A stretch of 64,000 nucleotides of DNA from Rhodospirillales bacterium (lineage in GTDB: Bacteria; Pseudomonadota; Alphaproteobacteria; Rhodospirillales; Casp-alpha2), in NCBI GenBank assembly GCA_017644185.1, contig JAEPMA010000001.1, positions 372,001-436,000 on the forward strand, in the 5' to 3' direction. The stretch's first letter is position 1, and every line of letters begins with the position of its first letter. Below, piece by piece: positions 9,586 to 19,139 of the stretch. The notes beneath the pieces were generated by a model, which made no database searches, had not been told where the DNA came from, and saw nothing but the letters and a program-made list of their open reading frames with translations. The position numbers and the translations under genes are program-made.

Positions 9586-10763
9586 GCCAGAAAACCCGTC
9601 CGGTTTATCTCGATTATCAGGCGACGACGCCGGTTGACCCGCGCGTGATGGACGTGATGACGCCGTTCTTCACCGAAGCGTTCGGCAATCCGCATTCGAC
9701 CTCTCATTCCTATGGGTGGGAAGCCCGGGATGCGGTCGAGGAAGCGCGCCAGCAGGTCGCGAAGATGATCAACGCCGATCCGCGCGAAGTGGTCTTCACG
9801 TCGGGGGCGACGGAATCGAATAATATGGCGATCAAGGGTGTGGCGCGGTTCTTCGAGGGCAGAAAATCACACATGATCGCGCCGGTGACCGAGCACAAGT
9901 GCGTGCTTGAATCTTTAAAGTACGCGCAGAAGCTGGGCTACGAGATCACGTGGCTATCGGTCGCATCCAATGGCCTGATCGATCCGGACGATATCAGGAA
10001 TGCGATCCGCGACGACACGGCCCTCGTCTCCGTTATGCACGTGAATAACGAGATCGGTGTCGTTCAGCCCGTCAATCAGATCGGCGCGATCTGCCGCGAG
10101 AAGGGTGTCTATTTCCACACCGACGCCGCGCAGGCGGCGGGCAAGACCGCCATCGACGTTCAGGACATGAATGTCGATCTGATGAGCTTGAGCGCCCATA
10201 AAATGTACGGGCCCATGGGGATCGGCGCGTTATACGTGCGCCGCAAGCCGCGTGTCAGGTTGGAACCGTTGATGGACGGCGGTGGGCAGGAACGCACCAT
10301 GCGCTCCGGCACCTTACCCGCCCCCCTCGTCGTCGGATTCGGGATGGCGGCTAAGCTCGTGACCGAGGAGCGTGACACGGAAACGACACGTGTCCGCGAT
10401 CTCAGGGACAGACTGCTCAAGGGGTTGCAACAGCGTGTCCCCGATCTCTACGTGAACGGGGATATGGAACATCGTATCGCCGGTAACCTGAATATCGGGT
10501 TCAAGGGCATCGACTCCGAGACATTGATGGACGCTCTTAAAGAGAGGGTTGCGATCTCGAGCGGGTCGGCGTGCACGTCGGCGGCGGTCGAGCCGAGCTA
10601 TGTGTTAAGGGCGCTCGGATTGTCGGACGAAGACGCGCACGCGTCGGTCCGGCTTTGCGTCGGCCGCATGACGGCCCCGGAAGAAATCGAAGTGGTTATT
10701 GACGCCATCTCGGACGCCGTTAGAACGCTTCGCGCGGACGGTGCCCGGGCATCGGTGGCATGA
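9582..10763 (+). CDS. Cysteine desulfurase, IscS-like (second of three)
   Basis: A 393-residue class I cysteine desulfurase with the IscS features: PLP lysine K207 in [11 protein letters not shown]104 in TEHKC, and the mobile cysteine loop [20 protein letters not shown] with C331. It donates persulfide sulfur for cluster assembly and possibly for tRNA thiolation through MnmA, encoded about 35 kb away. Its ATG overlaps the stop of the previous desulfurase by four bases, so the two are translationally coupled. A palindromic repeat separates it from sufB. No iscU or hscAB lies in the window. Confidence 0.93.
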   Translation: MSQKTRPVYLDYQATTPVDPRVMDVMTPFFTEAFGNPHSTSHSYGWEARDAVEEARQQVAKMINADPREVVFTSGATESNNMAIKGVARFFEGRKSHMIAPVTEHKCVLESLKYAQKLGYEITWLSVASNGLIDPDDIRNAIRDDTALVSVMHVNNEIGVVQPVNQIGAICREKGVYFHTDAAQAAGKTAIDVQDMNVDLMSLSAHKMYGPMGIGALYVRRKPRVRLEPLMDGGGQERTMRSGTLPAPLVVGFGMAAKLVTEERDTETTRVRDLRDRLLKGLQQRVPDLYVNGDMEHRIAGNLNIGFKGIDSETLMDALKERVAISSGSACTSAAVEPSYVLRALGLSDEDAHASVRLCVGRMTAPEEIEVVIDAISDAVRTLRADGARASVA

Positions 10764-10786
10764 GATGATGATGTTGAGGCCAAGGA

Positions 10787-10880
10787 CCCCTCACCCGGCG
10801 CTTCGCGCCACCCTCTCCCCAAGGAGAGGGGTGATGAGCCGGGAGTTCCTTCTCCCTTGGGAGAAGGACAGGATGAGGGG
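10787..10880. repeat. Composite hairpin repeat, CCCCTCA...TGAGGGG family
   Basis: The element is bounded by CCCCTCA and TGAGGGG and holds two internal hairpins, CCTCTCC-CCAA-GGAGAGG and CCTTCTCCC-TT-GGGAGAAGG. It lies inside the suf operon, between the second desulfurase and sufB. Related copies are at 16537-16556 (single hairpin), 17319-17429, 20869-20966, 47974-48067, 63277-63373 and 63934-64000. Confidence 0.85.
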
Positions 10881-10934
10881 CCTGAGCAACAGGTTTGAGA
10901 GTAGAAGCCGCAAGGCACGAAGGATTTAACGGAA

Positions 10935-12392
10935 ATGTCAGCAACAGCCGAAACCGTCGAACAGGTCAAATCGATATCGGGCGAGAAGTATAAATACGGC
11001 TTCGTCACCGACATCGCCGCCGACAAGGCACCCAAGGGCCTCAGCGAGGACATCGTCCGCTTCATCTCGGCCAAGAAGGGCGAACCCGAGTGGCTGCTCG
11101 AATGGCGGCTGAAGGCGTACCGCCGCTGGCTGGAAATGCCGGAACCCAAGTGGTCGAAGGTGGATTTTCCACCCATCGACTATCAGCAGTACCACTACTA
11201 TTCGGCGCCCAAGAGCGACGACGACCGCCCGAAGAGCCTGGACGAGGTCGATCCGGAACTGCTGGCGACCTATGAAAAGCTCGGCATTCCGATAAAAGAG
11301 CAGGAAGTGCTCGCCGGTGTCGCAGTCGACTATGTGTTCGACAGCGTTTCGGTCGCGACCACGTTTAAAAAGAAACTCGAAGAAGTCGGCGTGATCTTCT
11401 GCCCGATCTCGGAAGCGCTGGAGCGCTGCCCCGATCTTGTGCGCAAGTACCTGGGGACGGTCGTCCCGGTCGCCGACAACAAGCACGCGTGTTTGAACTC
11501 GGCGGTCTTCACCGACGGCTCGTTCGTCTATATCCCGCCGGGTGTTCGCTGCCCGATGGAACTGTCGACGTACTTCCGCATCAACGAAATGAACACGGGT
11601 CAGTTCGAGCGGACGCTGATCGTCGCGGACAAGGGCTCTTACGTCAGCTATCTGGAGGGCTGCACCGCGCCGATGCGCGACGAGAACCAGCTTCATGCCG
11701 CCGTCGTCGAACTGGTGGCTTTGGATGATGCCGAGATCAAGTACTCGACCGTCCAGAACTGGTACCCGGGCGATGAAGAGGGCAAGGGCGGCATCTATAA
11801 CTTCGTCACCAAGCGGGGGGCGTGCCGGGGTAAGAATTCCAAGATCTCCTGGACCCAGGTCGAGACCGGTTCGGCGATCACGTGGAAATACCCGAGCTGC
11901 ATCCTGCAGGGCGATAATTCCGTGGGTGAGTTCTATTCCATTGCCATCACCAACAACGCCCAGCAGGCCGATACCGGCACCAAGATGATCCATTTGGGGA
12001 AAAACACCACGTCGCGGATCATCTCGAAGGGGATTTCGGCGGGCAAGTCGGACCAGACGTATCGTGGGCTCGTGAAGATTTCACCGAAGGCCGAGGGTGC
12101 GCGTAACTACACCCAGTGCGACTCGCTGCTGATCGGTGACAAATGCGGCGCGCATACGGTGCCCTACATCGAGAGCAAGAATAAGAACGCCATCGTCGAG
12201 CACGAGGCGACCACGTCGACGATTTCCGAGGATCAGCTGTTCTACCTGCGTCAGCGGGGCATCCCCGAAGAAGCCGCCGTGGCGCTGGTGGTCAACGGTT
12301 TCTGCCGCGAAGTCATGCAGCAGTTGCCGATGGAGTTCGCCGTCGAGGCGCAGAAGCTGGTCGGCATCTCGCTTGAGGGCAGTGTCGGTTAG
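10935..12392 (+). CDS. sufB: Fe-S cluster scaffold subunit SufB
   Basis: A 485-residue subunit of the SufBC2D complex, which assembles clusters from SufS-derived sulfur. The C-terminal beta-helix block is highly conserved, with [18 protein letters not shown] and the [11 protein letters not shown] motif, and the family block FIPPGVRCP-like sequence ([19 protein letters not shown]) is near residue 197. Length fits SufB. An ATG at 10935 starts the protein after a palindromic repeat; the ribosome-binding site (ACGGAAA) is weak. It is followed by sufC after another repeat pair. Confidence 0.96.
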   Translation: MSATAETVEQVKSISGEKYKYGFVTDIAADKAPKGLSEDIVRFISAKKGEPEWLLEWRLKAYRRWLEMPEPKWSKVDFPPIDYQQYHYYSAPKSDDDRPKSLDEVDPELLATYEKLGIPIKEQEVLAGVAVDYVFDSVSVATTFKKKLEEVGVIFCPISEALERCPDLVRKYLGTVVPVADNKHACLNSAVFTDGSFVYIPPGVRCPMELSTYFRINEMNTGQFERTLIVADKGSYVSYLEGCTAPMRDENQLHAAVVELVALDDAEIKYSTVQNWYPGDEEGKGGIYNFVTKRGACRGKNSKISWTQVETGSAITWKYPSCILQGDNSVGEFYSIAITNNAQQADTGTKMIHLGKNTTSRIISKGISAGKSDQTYRGLVKISPKAEGARNYTQCDSLLIGDKCGAHTVPYIESKNKNAIVEHEATTSTISEDQLFYLRQRGIPEEAAVALVVNGFCREVMQQLPMEFAVEAQKLVGISLEGSVG

Positions 12393-12408
12393 GGAATTGG
12401 ATTAACCC

Positions 12409-12481
12409 GTCGCCCTGAACTCGATTCAGGGCCCATGGGTGCAACGGAATATGGATCCTGAATCAAGTTCAGGATGACGAG
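12409..12481. repeat. Paired palindromic repeat, CCTGAATCAAGTTCAGG family
   Basis: Two inverted copies of the same unit lie at 12409-12440 and 12451-12481, so the transcript between sufB and sufC could fold either as two small hairpins or as one long one. The unit is the one seen singly at 6283-6310. Confidence 0.85.
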
Positions 12482-12511
12482 ATTAAAAGAACGTAAGAGG
12501 AAGAAATACGA

Positions 12512-13264
12512 ATGCTGGAAATCAAGGACCTGCACGCCACCGTTCAGGGCAAGGAAATCCTCAAGGGTGTGAACCTGACCGTCAATCCGGGCGAGGTGCA
12601 TGCGATCATGGGGCCGAACGGATCGGGCAAGTCGACGCTCTCATACGTCCTCGCCGGCCGCGACGGCTACGAGGTCACCGGCGGGCGCATCATCTACATG
12701 GGTGAAGACCTGACCGAGCTCGACCCCGAAGAGCGCGCCGCCAAGGGCATCTTTCTTGCGTTCCAGTACCCGGTCGAAATCCCCGGCGTGCCGAACTCGA
12801 CGTTTCTCAACGAGGCGGTCAACGCGGTCAGGCGTTATCGCGGTGAGGATGAGCTCGACAAGATTCAGTTCGTCAAGATGCTGCGCGCCAAGACCAAAGA
12901 ATTGAACATGTCCGACGAGATGTTGAAACGCGCCGTCAATGTGGGCTTCTCGGGCGGCGAGAAGAAGCGGAACGAAGTCCTCCAAATGGCGGTTCTCGAA
13001 CCCAAACTCTCGATCCTGGATGAAACCGACTCCGGTCTCGACATCGACGCGCTCAAGATCGTCTCCGAAGGCGTGAACGCATTGCGCTCGCCGGAACGCT
13101 CGTCGCTGGTCATCACCCACTACCAGCGCCTGCTCGATTACATCGTCCCGGATAAAGTGCACGTGCTGGCGCAGGGCCGGATTCAGAAAACCGGCGGTAA
13201 GGAGCTGGCGCTGGAACTCGAAAAGAACGGCTACGCCGACTTCACCGGCGAGGAGGCCGCCTGA
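12512..13264 (+). CDS. sufC: Fe-S assembly ATPase SufC
   Basis: A 250-residue ABC-type ATPase that drives conformational change in the SufBCD scaffold. The Walker A motif GPNGSGKS is at 34-41, the signature FSGGE at 146-150 and the Walker B region [10 protein letters not shown] at about 168-177; the [12 protein letters not shown] form is typical of SufC. The ribosome-binding site is AGAGGAAG. Its stop overlaps the sufD start by one base (TGATG). Confidence 0.97.
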   Translation: MLEIKDLHATVQGKEILKGVNLTVNPGEVHAIMGPNGSGKSTLSYVLAGRDGYEVTGGRIIYMGEDLTELDPEERAAKGIFLAFQYPVEIPGVPNSTFLNEAVNAVRRYRGEDELDKIQFVKMLRAKTKELNMSDEMLKRAVNVGFSGGEKKRNEVLQMAVLEPKLSILDETDSGLDIDALKIVSEGVNALRSPERSSLVITHYQRLLDYIVPDKVHVLAQGRIQKTGGKELALELEKNGYADFTGEEAA

Positions 13265-14607
13265 TGACGGCTGTTTCTTTTCTTGAAGGGGGCCTCGAAG
13301 GCGGATTGCAGGGTGGCCGTTCGCTGCCCGGCGATGGCCTCGAATGGCTGAAAAACCGGCGCGACAAGGGCGCAGAAAGGTTCGGTGCGCTCGGGCTGCC
13401 GACGCCGAAGCTCGAAGGTTGGAAGTACACGCGCCTGCGCCCCCTCGACGACACCCGTTATACGCCGATCAAGGATGGTGTGGGCGACGCGGCGGTTAAA
13501 GATCTGCCCACTGTCGGCGACGTCGCCGGACGTCTCGTTTTCGTAAACGGGCGGCTGCGTGAAGATTTAAGCGATGTGTCCAATCTGCCTGACGGCGTGC
13601 GCTTCGGCCCGCTCGACGAACTTTTAGAGAACGATCCGGCCTGGGCTGAAGAACACATTGGTTCCGTTGTGCAAAACGACGATCAGGCGATGCTGGCGCT
13701 CAACGACGCAATGATGGATTCCGGTTTCGTGCTGCATGTCCGAAAAGGCGTCGTGCTGACCAAGCCCGTTGAGATCGTCATGGTCGGTGGGCTGACCGAC
13801 GATGCCGTCGCCTATTTCCCGCGCAATTTGATCGTGATCGAACCGAACGCCCAGGCGACGCTGGTGAAGCATCACGTGGGCCGGGGCGTCGGCGCTTATT
13901 TCGCCAACGCCGCGACCGAAATCGATGTCGCAGATGGCGCGATCTTCAAGAATTACAAGGTGCAGGCCGAAAGCATGCAGGCGACCCACGTTTCGACCGT
14001 GCACGCGCGGGTCGGCCGTGATGCGACCTTCGAAAGCTTCAACCTATCGATGGGCGGACTTCTGTCCCGGACCGAAGCGGTCATCACATTGAATGGCATG
14101 GGGGCGCATTGTGGGTTCAACGGCGCCTACATGATGCGTGGGAATGAACACTGCGATAACACGTCCTATATCGACATGGCGGTCCCCAACACGACGTGTA
14201 AACAAGTCTACAAGGGTGTGCTCGACGATGCGGCGCGGGCCGTATTTCAGGGCAAGATTCATGTCGCCCGCGATGCGCAGAAAGCCGATGGGCGGATGTT
14301 GAACAAGACCCTGCTTCTGTCCGACGACGCCGAGATCGACACCAAGCCCGAGCTTGAAATCTACGCCGACGACGTGCAGTGCGCGCACGGCGCGACCAGC
14401 GGTCAGCTGGATCAGACAGCGCTGTTCTATCTGCGGTCCCGCGGTATCCCCGAAGCACTGGCCCGCAATATGCTGGTGCAATCGTTCCTGGGCGATGCGC
14501 TGGACGAAATCACCGACGAGCATGTGCGGGAGGTTTTCATGGACCGGGTCGTGCACTGGCTGCCGGCGCACTGCTATCTGGCCGGCGAGTGGAAGGAAAG
14601 CGCGTGA
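13264..14607 (+). CDS. sufD: Fe-S cluster assembly protein SufD
   Basis: A 447-residue SufD, the SufB paralog of the scaffold. The N-terminal helical part includes the family pattern RFGALGLPTPKLEGWKYTRL; the C-terminal beta-helix carries KTLLLSDDAEIDTKPELEI and CAHGATSGQLD, where the histidine is conserved. It overlaps sufC and sufS by one base on each side (TGATG junctions), implying coupled translation. An N-terminal Gly/Leu-rich stretch precedes the conserved part. Confidence 0.95.
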   Translation: MTAVSFLEGGLEGGLQGGRSLPGDGLEWLKNRRDKGAERFGALGLPTPKLEGWKYTRLRPLDDTRYTPIKDGVGDAAVKDLPTVGDVAGRLVFVNGRLREDLSDVSNLPDGVRFGPLDELLENDPAWAEEHIGSVVQNDDQAMLALNDAMMDSGFVLHVRKGVVLTKPVEIVMVGGLTDDAVAYFPRNLIVIEPNAQATLVKHHVGRGVGAYFANAATEIDVADGAIFKNYKVQAESMQATHVSTVHARVGRDATFESFNLSMGGLLSRTEAVITLNGMGAHCGFNGAYMMRGNEHCDNTSYIDMAVPNTTCKQVYKGVLDDAARAVFQGKIHVARDAQKADGRMLNKTLLLSDDAEIDTKPELEIYADDVQCAHGATSGQLDQTALFYLRSRGIPEALARNMLVQSFLGDALDEITDEHVREVFMDRVVHWLPAHCYLAGEWKESA

Positions 14608-15866
14608 TGAACGAACTCGCGGCTAAAGCGGGCGACAACAGCATGCGCGCCTACGATGTGGAGCGCATCCGTGAAGACTTTCCGATCCTGTCCGAGAAAG
14701 TCTACGACAAGCCGCTCGTCTATCTCGATAACGGTGCCAGCGCCCAGAAGCCGCGCCAGGTGATCGAGGCGATGGACGATTGCATGCTGCGTTATTATTC
14801 CAACGTGCATCGCGGCAACCACCGGATGAGCCAACTGTCGACGGAAGCCTATGAGCAGGCCCGCCATAAGATCGCGAACTTCCTGAACGCACCGGACCAT
14901 CACGAAGTGGTGTTCACGAAGGGCGGTACGGAAGCGATCAACCTGGTCGCTTCGAGCTACGGCCGCAAATACCTGAACGAGGGTGACGAGATCATCCTGA
15001 CGGTGATGGAACACCACGCCAACATCGTTCCATGGCAGCTTTTAAGAGCGGAGAAGGGTCTTGTGATCAAGGTCGTCGACTGCGACGACGACGGCAATTT
15101 CAACATGAGCCAGTTCGATGAACTGCTGTCCGACAAAACCAGGATCGTCGCCTGTCCGCACATTTCAAACGTCCTCGGCACCGTGCTACCCGTTGACGAA
15201 ATCATTCGCAAGGCTCACGCCGTGGGCGCGAAGGTATTACTGGACGGCTGTCAGGCCGTGCCGCACCAGAAGATCGACGTGCAGACGCTGGGCGCCGATT
15301 TCTACGTATTCTCGAGCCACAAGCTCTATGGGCCGACCGGGTCGGGCGTGTTGTGGGCGCCGAAAGATCTGTTGAATTCAATGCCCCCTTATCAGGGTGG
15401 TGGGGATATGATCGACCGGGTCACGTTCGAAGAAACCACGTTTCAGGATACCCCGCACCGGTTTGAGGCGGGCACGCCCGCCATCGTCGAGGTGATCGGT
15501 TTCGGGGCCGCCGTCGACTACGTCGAGAAGATTGGTCTCGAGAATATCCATGCCCACGAAATGGGGCTGTTGCACTACTGCACGGAACGTCTGAACGAAA
15601 TCGAGGGCGTGAAGATCATCGGTAATGCCGAGGAGAAAGCCTCCATCGTCTCGTTTGTGATGGATGACGCGCATATCTCGGATATCGGCACCATCATCGA
15701 CCGTGCAGGCGTCGCGGTGCGCGTCGGGCACCACTGCGCCCAGCCTTTGATGGATCGTTTCAACATTCCGGGGACAGCGCGGGCCTCGTTCGGGCTCTAC
15801 AACACCAAGAGCGAGATCGACGCTCTCCATGACTCACTCATACTCGTGAAAGAGATGTTTAGCTGA
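14607..15866 (+). CDS. sufS: Cysteine desulfurase SufS (third of three)
   Basis: A 419-residue class II desulfurase. The PLP lysine is K239 in SSHKLYGPTG and the active-site cysteine is C377 in RVGHHCAQPLM, the arrangement of SufS. The preferred start is the ATG overlapping the sufD stop; an in-frame ATG at 14643 would lie nearer to the conserved RIREDFPIL. No sufE or sufU gene is found in the operon, so its sulfur-relay partner must be encoded elsewhere or be replaced. The stop overlaps the next start (TGATG). Confidence 0.95.
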   Translation: MNELAAKAGDNSMRAYDVERIREDFPILSEKVYDKPLVYLDNGASAQKPRQVIEAMDDCMLRYYSNVHRGNHRMSQLSTEAYEQARHKIANFLNAPDHHEVVFTKGGTEAINLVASSYGRKYLNEGDEIILTVMEHHANIVPWQLLRAEKGLVIKVVDCDDDGNFNMSQFDELLSDKTRIVACPHISNVLGTVLPVDEIIRKAHAVGAKVLLDGCQAVPHQKIDVQTLGADFYVFSSHKLYGPTGSGVLWAPKDLLNSMPPYQGGGDMIDRVTFEETTFQDTPHRFEAGTPAIVEVIGFGAAVDYVEKIGLENIHAHEMGLLHYCTERLNEIEGVKIIGNAEEKASIVSFVMDDAHISDIGTIIDRAGVAVRVGHHCAQPLMDRFNIPGTARASFGLYNTKSEIDALHDSLILVKEMFS

Positions 15867-16483
15867 TGTTCGGACTGTTCAAAAAGAAAGACACGGCCAA
15901 GGACGAAAACGTGACCGACCAGAATGATCAGAACGCGGAAGATGTGAAGGCAGCCGAGGACAAGGTCCGCGATACCCTCCGCATCCAGGAAGAACAGGCG
16001 CGCCCGGCCGCCGACACGCGCGGGCAGCGCGTCGAGATGGACGAGTTCGTGCCACCCCCCGGCATGTCGGCTGGGATGACGCCGGGCGGGCCGTCGGGCA
16101 TTCCCGGTTTCGACTATTCGCCCGTCGACCCAAACGAGGAATTCAAGGCCACCGGCGGCGAGCCTTTGGAAGCGGGCGTGCCGGTCGCGACGGAAGAGGC
16201 CATCGTCGCCGCTCTACAGACGGTTTACGATCCGGAAATCCCGGTGAACATTTACGATCTCGGTTTGATCTACGGGCTCGAGATTTCAGACAACGGCAAC
16301 ATCAAGATCGACATGACCCTGACCGCGCCGGGTTGCCCGGTGGCGGGGGAAATGCCGGGCATGGTGGTGCGGGCGGTCGAACCGGTCGACGGCACCGGCG
16401 AGGTCGAGGTTTCGCTGGTGTGGGAGCCCCAGTGGACGCCGGATCGGATGTCCGAAGACGCCAAGCTGGCGTTGGGGTTTTAA
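15866..16483 (+). CDS. sufT: SufT-like MIP18/DUF59 protein with long N-terminal extension
   Basis: Residues 108-205 form a MIP18 (DUF59) domain, a small family that helps mature Fe-S proteins. It shows the DPEIPVNIYDLGLIY motif at 122-136 and the conserved cysteine C157 in APGCPVAG. The first 107 residues are unlike the family: a basic start (MFGLFKKKD), an acidic helical stretch, then Pro/Gly/Met-rich sequence likely to be disordered. The usual SufT-like length is about 100-120 residues, so the extension doubles it. It overlaps sufS by one base. Confidence 0.88.
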   Translation: MFGLFKKKDTAKDENVTDQNDQNAEDVKAAEDKVRDTLRIQEEQARPAADTRGQRVEMDEFVPPPGMSAGMTPGGPSGIPGFDYSPVDPNEEFKATGGEPLEAGVPVATEEAIVAALQTVYDPEIPVNIYDLGLIYGLEISDNGNIKIDMTLTAPGCPVAGEMPGMVVRAVEPVDGTGEVEVSLVWEPQWTPDRMSEDAKLALGF

Positions 16484-16536
16484 CCCGTACGCTAAGGTTT
16501 TCGGAAGATTGACGCCGGGCGTGAATACGTGAGTTT

Positions 16537-16556
16537 CCTCTCCCAAGGGGAGAGGG
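16537..16556. repeat. Single hairpin repeat, CCTCTCCC family
   Basis: CCTCTCCC and GGGAGAGG arms form a simple hairpin between sufT and sufA. It is a reduced copy of the composite repeat at 10787-10880 and does not have a T-run, so read-through into sufA is likely. Confidence 0.7.
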
Positions 16557-16625
16557 CAAAGCGAATGGGTTGATCCGGAAAACGAACCGGATTACCTATG
16601 AACAAGAATTGACGGAGCAGTTTCG

Positions 16626-16973
16626 ATGACCGAACAGAGCAAACCGACCCTGATCACGCTGACCGACGCCGCCGCCGAACACGTGCGCGCGCTGATGAGC
16701 AAAAGCGACCAGCCGGTCGCAGGCCTGCGTGTAAGCGTGTCCACCAAGGGCTGCTCGGGGCTTTCGTACGTCTTCGAATACGCCGACGAAAAGCGCCCGT
16801 TCGAGGAGGAAGTCGATCACGACGGCGCGCGCATCTTCATCGATCCGATGGCGACCATGTTCCTGGTCGGCGCCGAGATGGATTACGAGGAAGGCGCGCT
16901 TCGCTCCGGCTTCACCTTCAACAACCCGAACGAAAAAAGCCGCTGCGGTTGCGGCGAGAGCTTCTCGGTCTAG
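16626..16973 (+). CDS. sufA: A-type Fe-S carrier protein (SufA/IscA family)
   Basis: A 115-residue HesB/IscA-type carrier that passes assembled clusters to apo-proteins. The three ligand cysteines are C43 (TKGCSGLSY) and C107, C109 (SRCGCGESF at the C terminus). The FIDPMATMFLVG block is typical. The ATG at 16626 follows GACGGAG at about 8 bases. SufA, IscA and ErpA are hard to separate by eye; position at the end of the suf operon favours SufA. Ferredoxin follows after 6 bases. Confidence 0.93.
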   Translation: MTEQSKPTLITLTDAAAEHVRALMSKSDQPVAGLRVSVSTKGCSGLSYVFEYADEKRPFEEEVDHDGARIFIDPMATMFLVGAEMDYEEGALRSGFTFNNPNEKSRCGCGESFSV

Positions 16974-16979
16974 TCTTCA

Positions 16980-17312
16980 ATGGCGATGTTTAAAATGACC
17001 TTCGTCCATCCGGACGGACGCGAACAGGTTTGCGATGCGCCGGAGGGACTGTCGGTCCTTGAAGTCGCCCACCGCAACATGATCGATCTGGAAGGGGCCT
17101 GCGAAGGCTCGATGGCGTGCTCGACCTGTCACGTGATCGTGGATCCGGCGTGGTTCGAAAAGCTCGACCCTGCCGTCGAGGAAGAAGAGGACATGCTCGA
17201 CCTTACATTCGGGTTGAAGCGAACCTCGCGCCTCGGCTGTCAGATCAGGATGAGTGAAGAACTTGACGGGTTGGTCGTGTCGCTCCCCAAGGAACACCGC
17301 AACTTGATGTGA
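16980..17312 (+). CDS. fdx: 2Fe-2S ferredoxin, adrenodoxin/Fdx type
   Basis: A 110-residue [2Fe-2S] ferredoxin of the ISC/adrenodoxin type that supplies electrons for cluster assembly. The ligands are C41, C47 and C50 (ACEGSMACSTCHV) and C87 (LGCQIR); the CEGSMACSTCH block is diagnostic. An additional cysteine, C18, is not a ligand. It is the last gene of the operon and is followed by a composite repeat that may end transcription. Confidence 0.94.
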   Translation: MAMFKMTFVHPDGREQVCDAPEGLSVLEVAHRNMIDLEGACEGSMACSTCHVIVDPAWFEKLDPAVEEEEDMLDLTFGLKRTSRLGCQIRMSEELDGLVVSLPKEHRNLM

Positions 17313-17318
17313 CGAGCA

Positions 17319-17429
17319 CCCCCTCACCTAACCTCTCCCCCTTGAAAGGGGGCGAGGGATTAGCGCGGGTGGTGTTTGCGTCAGGGTCCCTCTCCACCAC
17401 GGATGTGGGGGAGAGGACAGGTGAGGGGG
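17319..17429. repeat. Composite hairpin repeat, CCCCTCA...TGAGGGG family
   Basis: Bounded by CCCCTCA at 17320 and TGAGGGG ending near 17429, with internal hairpins built on CTCTCCCCCTT-GAAAGGGGGCGAG and CCCTCTCC...GGGAGAGG. It fills the gap between the convergent fdx and LysE-family genes and is the likely end of the suf transcript. Confidence 0.8.
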
Positions 17430-18032
17430 CTAACCTGCCCGCACGCTCTCGTAATAGACCGCCAATCCGACCACCAAGAGCATCGACACCGCCATCGCGA
17501 TGTTGACGATGCGGTGCCCCCGGGGGCCGAGGGGCAGGTGTTTCAGCGATGCCCCCATCCCGTTCCACAGCATATGGATCGGGACCGACATCGACGTGAA
17601 GATGACGACTTTCATCAACAGTTCGATCAGCGCGTCTTCGGGGTAGAAGTTGAAGCCACCGACGATGGTCGTGAACACGGCATAACCCTTGGGATTGATC
17701 AGCGAGAGGGTGAAACCGTTGAAGAAGTTGAGCGGTTTGTCGGTTTCGATGATGGCGATGCCGCTGCCGCTTGAGGCGATCCGCCACGCCAGATAGAGAA
17801 GATAACAGAGCGACGCGCCGAGGAGCACTTCCCTGACGTAGGGGATGGAAAACACGAGCGCCGCCAATCCACTCGCGACCAAACCCATCACAATCAATGA
17901 TCCGGCGACGACACCGAGGGCGTAGGGCACACCGCGCCCGAACCCGTAACCCGCCGCATTGCCCGCAACGGTCAGAACGCCGGGACCCGGCGTGATGATC
18001 AGAAAGAAGACGGCGGCGATGAAGGTCAGCAC
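17430..18032 (-). CDS. LysE/RhtB-family amino-acid exporter
   Basis: A 200-residue inner-membrane protein with about six hydrophobic helices. The N-terminal TPGPGVLTV motif is the family signature. RhtB-type proteins export amino acids such as threonine, homoserine or lysine; the substrate here is unknown. The start is a GTG four bases after the stop of the upstream oxidoreductase, so both are probably one minus-strand transcript. Homologs with this N-terminus are usually annotated simply as LysE family translocators. Confidence 0.88.
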   Translation of the reverse strand: MLTFIAAVFFLIITPGPGVLTVAGNAAGYGFGRGVPYALGVVAGSLIVMGLVASGLAALVFSIPYVREVLLGASLCYLLYLAWRIASSGSGIAIIETDKPLNFFNGFTLSLINPKGYAVFTTIVGGFNFYPEDALIELLMKVVIFTSMSVPIHMLWNGMGASLKHLPLGPRGHRIVNIAMAVSMLLVVGLAVYYESVRAG

Positions 18033-18036
18033 GTCG

Positions 18037-19044
18037 TCAGGCCAGTTTCACCAACTGCTTGCCGACGTTCTTGCCCTCCAACATCCCGACAAACGCTTCG
18101 GGGGCGTTTTCGATCCCCTCCGCGATGGTTTCCTTGAACGCGAGCTTGCCCGATGCGATCAATTCCTCGATCTCGGCGCGGGCGTCCGGCCAGACGTCCT
18201 TGTGGGCCGACAGAACGAACCCCTCCATCATCAGGGATTTGTCGAAGAACAGGTGGAGGTTCTTAACCCCGTAATGCTCACCCGCCTCGTTATAGGCCGA
18301 CAACACCCCGCATACCGGGATGCGCCCGAACCGGTTCATGTTCGATAACGCGGCCTCCAGCACTTCCCCCCCAACGTTGTCGAAATAGATATCGACGCCG
18401 TCGGGGGCGGCTTCCTTGATCTGACCCGCGAGGTCGGGGGCTTTATAGTCGACACACGCATCGAAGCCGAATTCGTCGGTGACGAGTTTGCACTTTTCAG
18501 GTCCGCCCGCGATACCGACCGCCTTGCAGCCCCACGCTTTTGCCAACTGCCCGACCGTGCTGCCGACCGAGCCCGCGGCGGCGGAGACGAGGACCGTCTC
18601 GCCCGGTTTCGGGTTGCCGGTGATTTTCAAGCCGACCCATGCGGTCGTGCCGGTCGAGCCGCACGCCCCCAGATAAGCACTCAACGGGACGCCGTCTTTG
18701 GGGGTGACCACGAAATCCAGGTTCGATCCGTCCGAAACGACGTGGGTCTGCCACCCCAATCTGCCAACGACGTACGTCCCCACGGGATAGTCGGGATTAT
18801 TCGTCTCGATCACTTCGCCGATGACGCGCCCGACCATCAGGTCGCCGGGCTTGAGGACGTTGGGGGAATACGTCCACCCACCCCCCATCAGCATCCGTTG
18901 ATAGGGGTCGAGCGAGAGATAAAGGTTCTTCAACAGAAACTCACCCGCCCCGGGTTTGGGCATCGGCTTTTCGGCGATCTCGAAATTCTCGGCCGCCGGC
19001 ATTTCTTTTGGCGAGCTTTTGAACAGAACCTGCGTGTTGGACAA
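18037..19044 (-). CDS. NADP-dependent MDR oxidoreductase, CurA/leukotriene B4 dehydrogenase-like
   Basis: A 335-residue zinc-free medium-chain reductase that probably reduces double bonds conjugated to a carbonyl with NADPH. The Rossmann segment is SAAAGSVGSTVGQLAK near residue 155, and the early LYLSLDPYQRMLM and TAWVGLKITG blocks match the CurA/PTGR group. I chose the TTG at 19044 because GGAGGGG lies at proper distance before it; an in-frame start at 19119 would add 25 residues that do not fit the family. It is followed by the LysE-type gene. Confidence 0.87.
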   Translation of the reverse strand: MSNTQVLFKSSPKEMPAAENFEIAEKPMPKPGAGEFLLKNLYLSLDPYQRMLMGGGWTYSPNVLKPGDLMVGRVIGEVIETNNPDYPVGTYVVGRLGWQTHVVSDGSNLDFVVTPKDGVPLSAYLGACGSTGTTAWVGLKITGNPKPGETVLVSAAAGSVGSTVGQLAKAWGCKAVGIAGGPEKCKLVTDEFGFDACVDYKAPDLAGQIKEAAPDGVDIYFDNVGGEVLEAALSNMNRFGRIPVCGVLSAYNEAGEHYGVKNLHLFFDKSLMMEGFVLSAHKDVWPDARAEIEELIASGKLAFKETIAEGIENAPEAFVGMLEGKNVGKQLVKLA

Positions 19045-19139
19045 TTTCCCCTCCCGGTGTCGTAATTCAGTCCCAGGTTTCTTATCTTGGGATGAACGGG
19101 TGCTCAAGCAACCCGGCATAAAAAAGGGGAGACAGAAAC

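Noticed and set aside
10787-10880. CRISPR-like repeat arrays among the hairpin repeats.
   Set aside because: The units are scattered single or paired palindromes without regular spacers, and no cas gene is present.
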